Shown: positions 9,659 through 17,356 of the stretch, piece by piece
Layout of the letters: every line of letters begins with the position of its first letter
Numbering within the stretch: the first letter of the stretch is position 1
NCBI GenBank assembly: GCA_030614005.1
Contig: JAUWKS010000031.1
Location: 1-38,095, forward strand
Reading direction: 5' to 3'
Source of the DNA: Candidatus Heimdallarchaeota archaeon
GTDB lineage: Archaea; Asgardarchaeota; Heimdallarchaeia; JABLTI01
DNA: 38,095 bases
Translations under genes and position numbers: made by a program
Notes under the pieces: model-generated
What the model was told of the DNA's origin: nothing
The model's input: only the letters and a program-made list of their open reading frames with translations
Database searches by the model: none

Positions 9659-9676
9659 CTTTATACAGTTTGACTA
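9659..9676 (-). promoter_or_regulatory. Promoter of the histidine kinase gene
   Basis: Read on the minus strand: AGTCAAACTGTATAAAGC, an A-rich BRE-like block followed by a TATA box. It lies about 45 nt upstream of the TTG start, which gives a leader of about 20 nt containing the GAGGT site. Confidence 0.55.
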
Positions 9677-9717
9677 TTTAATTGTTTTAGTTTTGAGGCA
9701 AAAGGCATATTTACTTG

Positions 9718-9733
9718 TCAAACTTTATAACAA
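9718..9733 (+). promoter_or_regulatory. Promoter of the flavoprotein / Fe-S operon
   Basis: TGTCAAACTTTATAAC matches the divergent kinase promoter (GTCAAACT, one base, TATAA). The predicted start of transcription is near 9755, about 40 nt before the ATG at 9797. Confidence 0.55.
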
Positions 9734-9796
9734 ATAGTTACTTGTTTAATTATTGATGGAATAAGATAAATTTAACTGATTAGTTAGGTGAACAAA

Positions 9797-11248
9797 ATGG
9801 ACTTTGAGGTTGTTTATAATAAGAAAAGTGCTGAGTTTGATAAAACAAAATTAGCTAAAAAATTGATAGCTATTTTTGGAGAAGCGAATGTTTCACAAAA
9901 AGAAATTGATATTCTTTCCTACAGTAAAGATTTCATATTATTATCTGCTCGGTGGACACTAGATGGCAAAGTAGCTGCCAAACCGGACTTTATAGTTTGG
10001 CCAACTTCTGCAAAACAGATCAGTGACTTGCTTATATTAGCAAATAAAGTAAAAGTGCCCATTGTTCCTTTTGGTGCTGGGAGTGGTGTTGTAGGTGGAG
10101 CGTTACCAATTTTAGGTGGCGTTATTGTTGATATGAAAAAAATGGATAAATTGTTAGAAATCAACGATCAAAACTTGACAGCAACCATCCAAACTGGTAA
10201 GAATGGAATGAATATTGAAAGAGATTTGAATAATAAAGGATATACCCTCGGGCATATCCCGCAAAGTATTTTTACTTCAACATTGGGTGGTTACCTTGCC
10301 CACAAAGCAGCAGGACAGTTTAGCACAAAATACGGAAAAATAGAAGATATGATCATTAGCTTTGAAGCAGTTCTTCCCACTGGTGAAATTATTAAATCAA
10401 AAGCTGCCCCAAGAACTTCTGTAGGACCTCAAGTAGATAAATTACTAATTGGTTCAGAAGGGACTTTAGCAATTATAACAGAAGCTACTGTAAGAATTTG
10501 GCCTCAACCTGAGAAAAGAGCATTGGTCTCTTTTGCTTTTGAAAAAATGGAAGATGCCCTGAATTCAGTCAGGGAGATTTTGCGAAAACAAGTATATCCA
10601 GCAGTAGTGCGTATTTATGATAGTGATGAAACTGAAAGACATTTTGGTAGCGAGAAAAACTACAAAGATCGATGTATGACCATTTTTGTATGCGAAGGTG
10701 ATACAGATGTTGTTGCACTCGAAGAAAAAGTCACAAAACAAATTTGCCTGAAAAACTTTGGCATTGATTGTGGGGAAGCACCTGTCGAGCATTGGTTTGA
10801 AACTCGATTCAATGTAAGTGAAATCTCAAAATACACTCCTATTGGTGTAATCGTTGATACTATTGAAGTAGCAATTATGTGGGATGGTGCTGCGAATCTC
10901 TATTATGAAACAATTAAAGCAATGAAGAAGGTACCTGGTGTTGTTACAGCAACGGGATATGTATCTCATGCTTATCCACAAGGTGTGGGATTTTATTTCT
11001 CTTTTAGTGGTGTCCCTGATAAACAAAGTCCTGAGGGTTTCTCAAAAGCAGTTTGGGATATAACTATGGAATCAACAGTAAAGTCTGGAGGTTCAATAGC
11101 ACATCACCATGGAGTAGGTGTTGTTCGATCAGCATGGATGGAAGCCGAATGGGGAAGTATTATGCCCTTATTGAAGAAAATTAAGAAAGCCTTGGATCCA
11201 AAGAATATCCTTAATCCTGGGAAATTATATGATGGACCAATTGAATAA
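9797..11248 (+). CDS. FAD-linked oxidoreductase of the GlcD / alkylglycerone-phosphate synthase-like family
   Basis: VAO-type flavoprotein of about 483 residues. The FAD-binding half carries PIVPFGAGSGVVGG, then PQSIFTSTLGGYLAHKAAGQ, YGKIEDMI and LLIGSEGTLAIITEA. The C-terminal cap has SHAYPQGVGFYFSFSG and the active-site triad segment IAHHHGVGVVRSAW, and ends ALDPKNILNPGKL. These details resemble alkyl-dihydroxyacetone-phosphate synthase and its prokaryotic relatives more than classical glycolate oxidase. The next gene encodes a CCG-domain Fe-S protein 12 nt away, which instead suggests a 2-hydroxyacid (D-lactate or glycolate) dehydrogenase passing electrons to Fe-S clusters. Start: the ATG at 9797 lies 5 nt after GGTGA (9787-9791). 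The in-frame GTG at 9788 is inside that site and is probably not used. Confidence 0.88.
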   Translation: MDFEVVYNKKSAEFDKTKLAKKLIAIFGEANVSQKEIDILSYSKDFILLSARWTLDGKVAAKPDFIVWPTSAKQISDLLILANKVKVPIVPFGAGSGVVGGALPILGGVIVDMKKMDKLLEINDQNLTATIQTGKNGMNIERDLNNKGYTLGHIPQSIFTSTLGGYLAHKAAGQFSTKYGKIEDMIISFEAVLPTGEIIKSKAAPRTSVGPQVDKLLIGSEGTLAIITEATVRIWPQPEKRALVSFAFEKMEDALNSVREILRKQVYPAVVRIYDSDETERHFGSEKNYKDRCMTIFVCEGDTDVVALEEKVTKQICLKNFGIDCGEAPVEHWFETRFNVSEISKYTPIGVIVDTIEVAIMWDGAANLYYETIKAMKKVPGVVTATGYVSHAYPQGVGFYFSFSGVPDKQSPEGFSKAVWDITMESTVKSGGSIAHHHGVGVVRSAWMEAEWGSIMPLLKKIKKALDPKNILNPGKLYDGPIE

Positions 11249-11260
11249 AGGTGAAAGTGG

Positions 11261-12520
11261 ATGTCTCTTATTAAAAAGCTAAAAAAGTACGGCTGGATAG
11301 TTAAAGCAATCGCCCAGACGAAATTTTCCACAAAGAGAACTATGGCAAAAGGATTAAGAAACAAGAAAAACTATTTTCCGAAAAAAAAGGTAAAAGCTGA
11401 TGTTCAAAATCTGATGAATTGTGCTCTTTGTCCAAATATGTGTCGATTCGATTGCCCGACCGTTCAAGCTTCGAAAAAAGAAACACATTCACCTGCAATG
11501 AAAGCCAAGATTGGTTATTATCTCGAGATGGACTATTTAGAAAAGGTGGATGAGAACATCATACCACTTTTTGAAGGATGTGTTCATTGTTCGGGATGCA
11601 AAATTTGGTGCCCATTTGATTTTGCTGTAGGAGATCTGCTTGATGGCGTTGCTGCAGATTTATTTGAACAAGACGTTCTGCCACAACCAATCAAAAACTT
11701 CTCTCAAAGAATTAGAGACAATAATGGATTGTATAAAAAAGAACATTACATTTCAGCAACGAAAACCCTGGAAGCATTCAAAGAAGGCGACATTTACTAT
11801 TTTCCAGGTTGTGTGACAATGGGAAATAATGCAAAAGTAATTGAGAGTATCAAAATTATTGCTGAAAAATCTTCTAGCTCAATAATTGCAAAACCAGAAG
11901 AACGATGGTGTTGTGGCGCACCTTCAATATATGCTGGGGATGTTGATAAAGCAAAAGAATTAGCTTCACATAATTCTGAACATATTAAGTCATTAGATAT
12001 AAAAGCTATCATTTGTGAATGTCCAGAATGTACTCATATGTTGAAAGAACAATATCCTCAACTGGGTTTTGATCTAAAAATTCCTGTTTATCATGTTGCT
12101 GAATGGGTGAATATTCTACTTAAGGAGAAAAAAATAGCACTTAAGAATGGCGAAGAATTGGTGGACTATAAAGATAGTTTACCAATTAGCTTCCATGATC
12201 CCTGTGTTTTAGCAAGAAAATTGGATGTAGCTGAACAACCAACAGAAATCATGAAGCTTATGTTTCCAGAGAAATTCAAAGAGAATGCTTATTCAAAAGA
12301 AAACACTCATTGTTGTGGATTTGGTGGTCTGGTGAATATCGTTAATCCTGATTTAGCTCTGAAAATGGCAAAAAACCGTTTGGACGAGTTCTCGCAAGAT
12401 AATATTAAAACAATTGTGACTAGCTGCCCAACTTGTTGGTATAGTTTTATGAAAGCAAATGAGAATTTTGAGTTCGAAATTCGCGATTTACTTGAAATAA
12501 TTGCAGAATTAATAGAATAA
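11261..12520 (+). CDS. Fe-S oxidoreductase with two CCG domains (GlcF/HdrD-like)
   Basis: Electron-transfer partner of the upstream flavoprotein. The N-terminal part has two cysteine groups typical of 2x[4Fe-4S] ferredoxin domains: CALCPNMCRFDCP, and CVHCSGCKIWCPFDF. Two CCG (cysteine-rich) domains follow: FPGCV...RWCCGAPS...CECPECTH and HDPCV...THCCGFGG...TSCPTCW. This arrangement is that of GlcF, GlpC, LutA and HdrD. The CCG domains bind noncanonical clusters or hand electrons to a quinone or disulfide acceptor. ATG at 11261 follows GGTGA with a 6-nt gap. The 12-nt intergenic distance marks a two-gene operon. No TM segment is visible, so any membrane contact must be peripheral. Confidence 0.9.
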   Translation: MSLIKKLKKYGWIVKAIAQTKFSTKRTMAKGLRNKKNYFPKKKVKADVQNLMNCALCPNMCRFDCPTVQASKKETHSPAMKAKIGYYLEMDYLEKVDENIIPLFEGCVHCSGCKIWCPFDFAVGDLLDGVAADLFEQDVLPQPIKNFSQRIRDNNGLYKKEHYISATKTLEAFKEGDIYYFPGCVTMGNNAKVIESIKIIAEKSSSSIIAKPEERWCCGAPSIYAGDVDKAKELASHNSEHIKSLDIKAIICECPECTHMLKEQYPQLGFDLKIPVYHVAEWVNILLKEKKIALKNGEELVDYKDSLPISFHDPCVLARKLDVAEQPTEIMKLMFPEKFKENAYSKENTHCCGFGGLVNIVNPDLALKMAKNRLDEFSQDNIKTIVTSCPTCWYSFMKANENFEFEIRDLLEIIAELIE

Positions 12521-12563
12521 AAAAAAAAATAAGATTGAGTAAAACCACTTAATCTTTGTTTTT
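12521..12563. terminator. Bidirectional terminator hairpin between convergent genes
   Basis: AAGATTGAGT (12531-12540) pairs with ACTTAATCTT (12547-12556) through one G-T wobble, with a 6-nt loop. A run of A lies on the left (12521-12529, a T-run on the minus strand) and a T-rich stretch on the right. It overlaps the stop codon of the SDR gene. Confidence 0.65.
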
Positions 12564-13628
12564 AATAAAATGATCTTCCCATCTACGTAGGAGTAACACT
12601 TTCTTGTTTTCATAGTCAATAAAATTATTTTCTTCAAGCCATTTAACGGAATCTTTGACAACCTGCTTGCTATCAGTGTATTTTGGTTTCCAGTTCAATT
12701 CATTTTGTAATTTTGTTGTGTCAACTACACGAGTGTTTCCATAACGCATTACGCGATGTCTGGTCAAAGTTGCTTTTCCTTTCCCTTTAATTTTTGCTGA
12801 TACTTCTTTTGTCCATGCATAGAACATCGCAAACCATTTGGGAAAGGTAGGAATTTTGACATCAGAGTAACCAATTGCATTCATATGAGTAATCCAATAA
12901 TCCTTCTGTGAAATATCGAAGCTTTTCACATTATATACGCTACCATTACCTTCTTTCTTTATACCCATAGTAATTATTGCACGGGCTGCATCTCTCACCT
13001 GAACACTTGAGAAAAGATTCTTGCCATTTCCAATGAATTTTACTTTTCCATCAAAAAATGCTTGAATAACTCTAGGAGTAGTCAGCGTATCTCCAGGCCC
13101 GAGTATCATTGGAAGTCTAGCAACTGCAACCGGAACATTGTGTTGTTGATGATATTTCCAAACAATTTCTTCTGCATCTACTTTTGATTTATGATAATCT
13201 GTTGTAGGGTTGAATGGTTGATCTTCAGTCATTGGTTTAGCTTTTACCTTGTATCCATAGACACCCCATGTGCTCACAAATACGAACTTCTTAGCTTCTT
13301 TTTCCTTAGAAAAAGCATCAAGAAGTGCTTCTGTACCGAGAACGTTTACTTCGTGCAATAATTCAGGTGGAGATTGATCAAGGACAACAGCTCCTAAATG
13401 AAAAATAACTGATTTATTTTTTACTGCTTTCTTCAGAGTGTCGGGTTTTTTGAGGTCACCAATAATAAATTGAACACCTAATTTTTTCAGCTGATCAATA
13501 TTACTTTCTTCTCGAACAAGAACAAAAATATCTTTTTTATCTATACCCCATTCTTTTTGATTTTGAATTAATTCTTCTACTAAATTTCCTCCAACATACC
13601 CTGTTCCACCTGTGATTAATATTGCCAT
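12549..13628 (-). CDS. NAD(P)-dependent epimerase/dehydratase, extended SDR
   Basis: Rossmann-fold sugar-nucleotide epimerase or 3-beta-hydroxysteroid-dehydrogenase-like enzyme of 359 residues. The dinucleotide loop is ITGGTGYVGGN (residues 5-15), the acidic IIGDLKKP follows, then FHLGAVV. The catalytic strand is VFVSTWGVYG, with Tyr145 and Lys149 of YxxxK (DYHKSK). After the active site come ARLPMILGPGD and a C-terminal WKPKYTD segment typical of the family. The substrate cannot be told. It starts at ATG with GGAGAT about 10 nt upstream. It is transcribed alone, and a 13-bp direct repeat lies over and beyond its ribosome binding site. Confidence 0.9.
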   Translation of the reverse strand: MAILITGGTGYVGGNLVEELIQNQKEWGIDKKDIFVLVREESNIDQLKKLGVQFIIGDLKKPDTLKKAVKNKSVIFHLGAVVLDQSPPELLHEVNVLGTEALLDAFSKEKEAKKFVFVSTWGVYGYKVKAKPMTEDQPFNPTTDYHKSKVDAEEIVWKYHQQHNVPVAVARLPMILGPGDTLTTPRVIQAFFDGKVKFIGNGKNLFSSVQVRDAARAIITMGIKKEGNGSVYNVKSFDISQKDYWITHMNAIGYSDVKIPTFPKWFAMFYAWTKEVSAKIKGKGKATLTRHRVMRYGNTRVVDTTKLQNELNWKPKYTDSKQVVKDSVKWLEENNFIDYENKKVLLLRRWEDHFIKNKD

Positions 13629-13671
13629 TTTAGAATTATCTCCAGTTTTTTTAAAATCTTTAGAATTATCT
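13629..13671. repeat. 13-bp direct repeat upstream of the SDR gene
   Basis: TTTAGAATTATCT occurs at 13629-13641 and again at 13659-13671, exactly 30 bp apart. The first copy overlaps the SDR ribosome binding site. It may be a duplicated leader or an operator pair; in AT-rich DNA the significance is modest. Confidence 0.4.
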
Positions 13672-13893
13672 TATTTACATTCCTTTTAAAAATTTCCAGA
13701 AATGGACTGTTTTTCAGTCGACTTTTTTACTCCCAGACCAAAAACTGTTAATAGTAGGGAAACGTACTGCAAAGAAGATACAAAACAATCGATAGATTGA
13801 TTGAAGAGATTATATTTGACGAAACTTTGTTTAATGATAATCTTGAAATAGGACTAATAGATATTAGTATATATATTCGGAGGAAAAAAAAAA

Positions 13894-14634
13894 TTGGCAC
13901 AAGAAAATATAGCACCCGCAAGATTTGGTTTACCTATTTTAGATGCCGCATTCGGTGGCGGAATTCCTCGAGGATCCGTTATTCTGGTTGAAGACGAAAT
14001 TGGTGTTGAGTCTGATTTAATTACACTCAATTTTCTCACAGAAGGGTTACGTGGAGGAGAAACTGGTTGGGTAATGAGCACTGAACACCCATTCAAATAC
14101 TATGCCGATAATTTACGATCGCTGGGTGTGAATGCAGACATTCTTCTTGAAACTGAAAGAATGGTGTATATTGATGCCTTCTCAAATCCTTATGGTTATT
14201 CTGATATGCGTTCTCAATTCAAGAATGTCGTTAATAATCTTATTCAACCACGAGCCATTAGTGAAGCAATTCGTAGAGCAATGTTGCACACTCAAACTCA
14301 AAAAATACAATGTAGAGGTGTTGTTGATAGTTTATCTGCAGTTTTACTCGCAAGTGAAACATTGCGACCTGCTCTATCATTTGTTCAAAATCGAATTGCA
14401 AGTAACAAAAAAGATGGAACTGTTACGTTGATGTCTTTGCACAGAGACATTCACCAAGAGCATGATGTAAGGGCACTTGAACATTTAGTAGATGGAGTAC
14501 TCCGAGTGACAGTTGGAGATGATGCATTTAGTACTGTTAAAATCATTAAACTACGTGGTTCTTATACCTTCAGCAAAAAACCAATGGCAATGACCGTTTC
14601 TGCTGGACAATTATCCATTATGGAATATCAATAA
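13894..14634 (+). CDS. KaiC/RadA-like RecA-fold protein with a degenerate P-loop
   Basis: The fold is that of KaiC-type RecA-superfamily signalling ATPases. FGLPILDAAFGGGIPRGSVILVE matches the lead-in to Walker A, but the expected GEPGTGKST is replaced by DEIGVESDL (residues 34-42), without the nucleotide-binding Lys. The usual Glu pair is reduced to STEHPF (62-67). The Walker-B-like strand CRGVVDSLSAVLL keeps Asp145. The C-terminal strands LRVTVGD and KIIKLRGSYTFSKKPM are also family-like. At 246 residues it is a single-domain member. I infer a non-catalytic or partner-dependent homologue. TTG start, with GGAGG 10 nt upstream. A terminator follows, so it is monocistronic. Confidence 0.75.
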   Translation: MAQENIAPARFGLPILDAAFGGGIPRGSVILVEDEIGVESDLITLNFLTEGLRGGETGWVMSTEHPFKYYADNLRSLGVNADILLETERMVYIDAFSNPYGYSDMRSQFKNVVNNLIQPRAISEAIRRAMLHTQTQKIQCRGVVDSLSAVLLASETLRPALSFVQNRIASNKKDGTVTLMSLHRDIHQEHDVRALEHLVDGVLRVTVGDDAFSTVKIIKLRGSYTFSKKPMAMTVSAGQLSIMEYQ

Positions 14635-14639
14635 TTAGC

Positions 14640-14666
14640 AAGGGATTTTTCCCTTCTTTTTCTTTT
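14640..14666 (+). terminator. Hairpin terminator after the KaiC-like gene
   Basis: AAGGGA (14640-14645), loop TTTT, TCCCTT (14650-14655), then CTTTTTCTTTT. It resembles an intrinsic terminator in front of the ksgA promoter. Confidence 0.7.
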
Positions 14667-14704
14667 GTAAAAATTAGCTGTCTTACATTTTTAAGACTAA
14701 ATTG

Positions 14705-14728
14705 AACTTTACCTTTTTATTTTATAAA
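14705..14728 (+). promoter_or_regulatory. Promoter of ksgA-hemK2
   Basis: A TATA box TTTTATAAAG at about 14719-14728 is preceded by GAACTTTACC. Transcription would begin near 14750, giving a short leader that contains the GGATGG ribosome binding site. Confidence 0.5.
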
Positions 14729-14763
14729 GACAAACAGAAATTAATAGATAAGGATGGAAAGCA

Positions 14764-15630
14764 ATGACTAATTTAATCGCTGAAATTAGAGACTCACTAA
14801 GAGAAGCTGGTATTAGCCCAAGAAAGATTTTGAGTCAAAATTTTTTAGTAAATAGTCACATCCTTGAGAGACAGATAGAATATGCCGCAGTTTCTAAAGA
14901 CGATGCTGTGCTTGAAATCGGAGGAGGAACAGGTGTCCTTACTGAGAGATTAGCAAGAAAAGCTGCTCATGTATATTGCATAGAATATGATAAAATGCTT
15001 GCAAGTTATCTTCGTAAGAAGTTTAAATCATTTGAAAATGTAACAATAATTGAAGGAGATGCGTTGAAATTAGATTTACCGAAAGTAAATAAAATTGTGG
15101 CTAATCTTCCTTATCATATCTCTTCTCCAATAACTTTCAAATTACTCGAGATGAAATTCGAAGTTGCTATTTTAATGTATCAGCTTGAGTTTGCAAAAAG
15201 AATGATCGCTCTCCCTAAAACCGATGATTATTCTAGACTATCAGCAAATTTACAATATCAAGCAGAAGTTAAAATTGTAGAAAAAATATCTAAAGGGAAT
15301 TTTTATCCACCTCCTAAAGTTGACAGTGCTATAGTGGAAATTAAACTTAGAGTTGAAGAGCTCCCTGTTGATCCAAAATCATATGGAATTGTCACAAGAA
15401 TTCTGTTTAATACTAAGAACAAGCTAGTTGCAACAGTTTTTTACGCTTATTTCAAGAAATCTCTCGAGAAGGATAGCCGAATTAATTTCAAGAAGAAAAT
15501 GGATGCTGCTCTATCCTTAGCAAAAACGAGAGTACGAGAACTAAGTATCGAAGATTTAGTTGTGATTACAAATGAGTTAAGAGTCTTCTTAAAAGAGACA
15601 AATAATCAACACCTCTTGCCTGAAAAATAA
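14764..15630 (+). CDS. ksgA: 16S rRNA (adenine-N6,N6)-dimethyltransferase KsgA/Dim1
   Basis: Dimethylates two adjacent adenines in the 3'-terminal hairpin of small-subunit rRNA using SAM, late in 30S assembly. Motifs in order: the N-terminal QNFLVNSHILERQ (motif X), motif I VLEIGGGTGVLTERLA, acidic YCIEYDKML (motif II), IIEGDALKLDL (motif III), catalytic motif IV NLPYHISSPI, and the post-motif FYPPPKVDSAIVEI. At 288 residues it is slightly longer than most archaeal versions. ATG follows AAGGATGGA. The next gene (HemK2-like) starts 24 nt downstream; this pairing of ksgA with hemK2 is common in archaea. Confidence 0.96.
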   Translation: MTNLIAEIRDSLREAGISPRKILSQNFLVNSHILERQIEYAAVSKDDAVLEIGGGTGVLTERLARKAAHVYCIEYDKMLASYLRKKFKSFENVTIIEGDALKLDLPKVNKIVANLPYHISSPITFKLLEMKFEVAILMYQLEFAKRMIALPKTDDYSRLSANLQYQAEVKIVEKISKGNFYPPPKVDSAIVEIKLRVEELPVDPKSYGIVTRILFNTKNKLVATVFYAYFKKSLEKDSRINFKKKMDAALSLAKTRVRELSIEDLVVITNELRVFLKETNNQHLLPEK

Positions 15631-15654
15631 TCAATTAAATGTTGGTGCATATCT

Positions 15655-16260
15655 ATGAAGAAATCAGTAGATGGGTTGGATTTAGTCATTCCGGATAATG
15701 TCTATGATCCTGCTGAAGATTCTTTTCTGTTAGCTGAGAATGTAGTTATTCAATCAAATCAGAAAATCTTAGAAGTAGGTTCGGGTTCTGGGTATGTTTC
15801 TCTCTATTTAGCACAAAAATTCCCATTAGCAGAATATTTTTGTTTGGATGTAAATTTTTCCGCAGCAATTACCACTCATCAGAATGCTATAAGGAATGAA
15901 ATGAATTTACATGTTTACTCGTCAAATTTATTCACTGCAACAATATCCCAAAATAATTTCAAACAGTTTTTTGATATAGTGTTATTCAACTCACCTTACC
16001 TCCCGTATGCAGATAAAGGCGTGCTAGAAAAAGCTTGGTCAGGAGGAAGAGATGGCCTGGAGGTTATTATTCCATTTATTGAGAATCTTTCAATGGTTCT
16101 GAAATCGGCTGGAGTAGTTTATTTAGTTGTCTCTTCGAAAACGAATCTTTCTAAATTGATTGAACTATTTAATTCAAATCACTTTCTCTACAAAATGCTT
16201 GATAAAGTATCTGAAGGAAAAGAGGAGATTATTCTCTATAAATTAGTAAGAAAATTATAA
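15655..16260 (+). CDS. HemK2/Mtq2-type N5-glutamine methyltransferase
   Basis: Small class I methyltransferase of about 201 residues without an N-terminal substrate domain, like archaeal and eukaryotic HemK2/Mtq2, which methylates the GGQ glutamine of the release factor together with Trm112. The start region VYDPAEDSFLLAENV is characteristic. Motif I is ILEVGSGSGYVSLYLA and the acidic strand is CLDVN. The catalytic (N/D)PPY motif reads NSPYLP here, with Ser in place of the first Pro; the segment WSGGRDGLEVI that follows is typical of the family. The altered motif is conservative in position, but its effect is unknown. It lies 24 nt after ksgA and is probably co-transcribed. A weak hairpin overlaps the stop codon. 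Confidence 0.85.
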   Translation: MKKSVDGLDLVIPDNVYDPAEDSFLLAENVVIQSNQKILEVGSGSGYVSLYLAQKFPLAEYFCLDVNFSAAITTHQNAIRNEMNLHVYSSNLFTATISQNNFKQFFDIVLFNSPYLPYADKGVLEKAWSGGRDGLEVIIPFIENLSMVLKSAGVVYLVVSSKTNLSKLIELFNSNHFLYKMLDKVSEGKEEIILYKLVRKL

Positions 16261-16289
16261 CAATTCTTTATTGTTGACTCATTTTTTTC
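16259..16289 (+). terminator. Weak AT-rich hairpin with T-tract
   Basis: AACAAT (16259-16264) and ATTGTT (16270-16275) pair around TCTTT; ATTTTTTTCTT follows a few bases later. It overlaps the TAA stop of the HemK2 gene. Confidence 0.4.
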
Positions 16290-16363
16290 TTAATAATCCA
16301 ATTAATTTAATTAATGAGGTTGTCAATAACTACTATTGTTGATGTATAAAGGAGTAAAAGGAC

Positions 16364-17332
16364 TTGGCAAATAAAAAGGAAAAAGATTACGTCGCTTGGT
16401 ACATTCTTGCACTATTTGATTTTGGTTTACCTATCTCTAACCTCTCATCAAGACAACAAGATGAATTGTGGATAAAAATACTAAAATCATTCAAGAAAAT
16501 GATACCACATCCTGATTTCTTTCTAAAAGGTACCATTAAGGAAATCGATATGCCAAGTTTCGATGAATCATTTAAACTTGCAACAGTAGATCCCTACACT
16601 TCATATGTGGATATAATTAGATCACCCCTTATCGGTTTTTATAATCAAAGATTGATAATTCGGTTGACATTGGGGTTAGAAGAATTTTTTGACATTAAAG
16701 AACATAGAGATGATATTCTTCGTGATTTAAAATTTGTTTTTGAAGACTTGAAAGGAGTCAAAGTTTCTGCAGAAGACCCTGATGGCGTTGGGGAAAAACC
16801 TTGGGAAATAAAAGATATCTTTTATTATCCATTGATAATCGTAAAAAATGGTGCGGATTTCATTAAAGAAGAGTACAAATATTCTAGGCTACACAATGTC
16901 GATCCGATATTTTCAATTCCTAGTACTGCTTTAACTTATACTTTGCCCGAAAGAGGTAAATGGTTTAGTTTATTTAGTTTTAAAGAACATTTTATTCGAG
17001 TTAGCGTTAGAAGTGTTATGGTCTTCTGTGACGGTTGGATTCCACACGAGTTTAAACAGACGCTAATCAATGCAATTTATCAAGGTGGAATTTATGAACA
17101 AATGCGTCGTTTACGAAGTGACTCTAAACCAGTAACAAGACAACGAATGCGTGCAATAGATGATGATATTCTTTTGAAACTAGCTGACGTAATTAAAGAC
17201 ATGTTGAAAACTAATATTGATTCTGCACGGATAGCAGAAAAACAGCGCTTCATTAGTTTCTTCATTGCTTCTCTATCATTTCTAATTTCAGTTATTGCCT
17301 TTATAATTAGCATTCTAACAATCCTTCTCTAA
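16364..17332 (+). CDS. Unrecognised tail-anchored protein
   Basis: I do not recognise this 322-residue protein. It has a soluble, mixed-charge body rich in aromatic and acidic residues, with no cysteine cluster and no nucleotide-binding motif. The last 27 residues or so (from FISFFIASLSF) form one long or two short hydrophobic helices ending almost at the C-terminus, as in tail-anchored membrane proteins. A basic stretch around 250-270 (RRLRSDSKPVTRQRMR) and a helical IDDDILLKLADVIKDML precede the anchor. Start is TTG with AAAGGAG about 9 nt upstream. It follows the ksgA-hemK2 unit after about 100 nt and a weak terminator, so co-transcription is unlikely. It is clearly coding: the frame is long and open with a good ribosome binding site. 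Confidence 0.8.
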   Translation: MANKKEKDYVAWYILALFDFGLPISNLSSRQQDELWIKILKSFKKMIPHPDFFLKGTIKEIDMPSFDESFKLATVDPYTSYVDIIRSPLIGFYNQRLIIRLTLGLEEFFDIKEHRDDILRDLKFVFEDLKGVKVSAEDPDGVGEKPWEIKDIFYYPLIIVKNGADFIKEEYKYSRLHNVDPIFSIPSTALTYTLPERGKWFSLFSFKEHFIRVSVRSVMVFCDGWIPHEFKQTLINAIYQGGIYEQMRRLRSDSKPVTRQRMRAIDDDILLKLADVIKDMLKTNIDSARIAEKQRFISFFIASLSFLISVIAFIISILTILL

Positions 17333-17356
17333 GAATTTAAGGATGGCAAACCGAGC

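Noticed and set aside
13797..13991. 64-codon plus-strand frame ahead of the KaiC-like gene
   Set aside because: It overlaps the KaiC-like gene in another frame, and its peptide becomes Arg-rich where it crosses the A-rich ribosome binding site and real coding sequence. The GGAGG site belongs to the TTG at 13894.
14132..14431. 99-codon plus-strand frame inside the KaiC-like gene
   Set aside because: Out-of-frame shadow of a gene with recognisable family motifs.
17321..17344. ATCCTT...AAGGAT inverted repeat between the tail-anchored and HAD genes
   Set aside because: Short stem without a T-run on either side; not convincing as a terminator.
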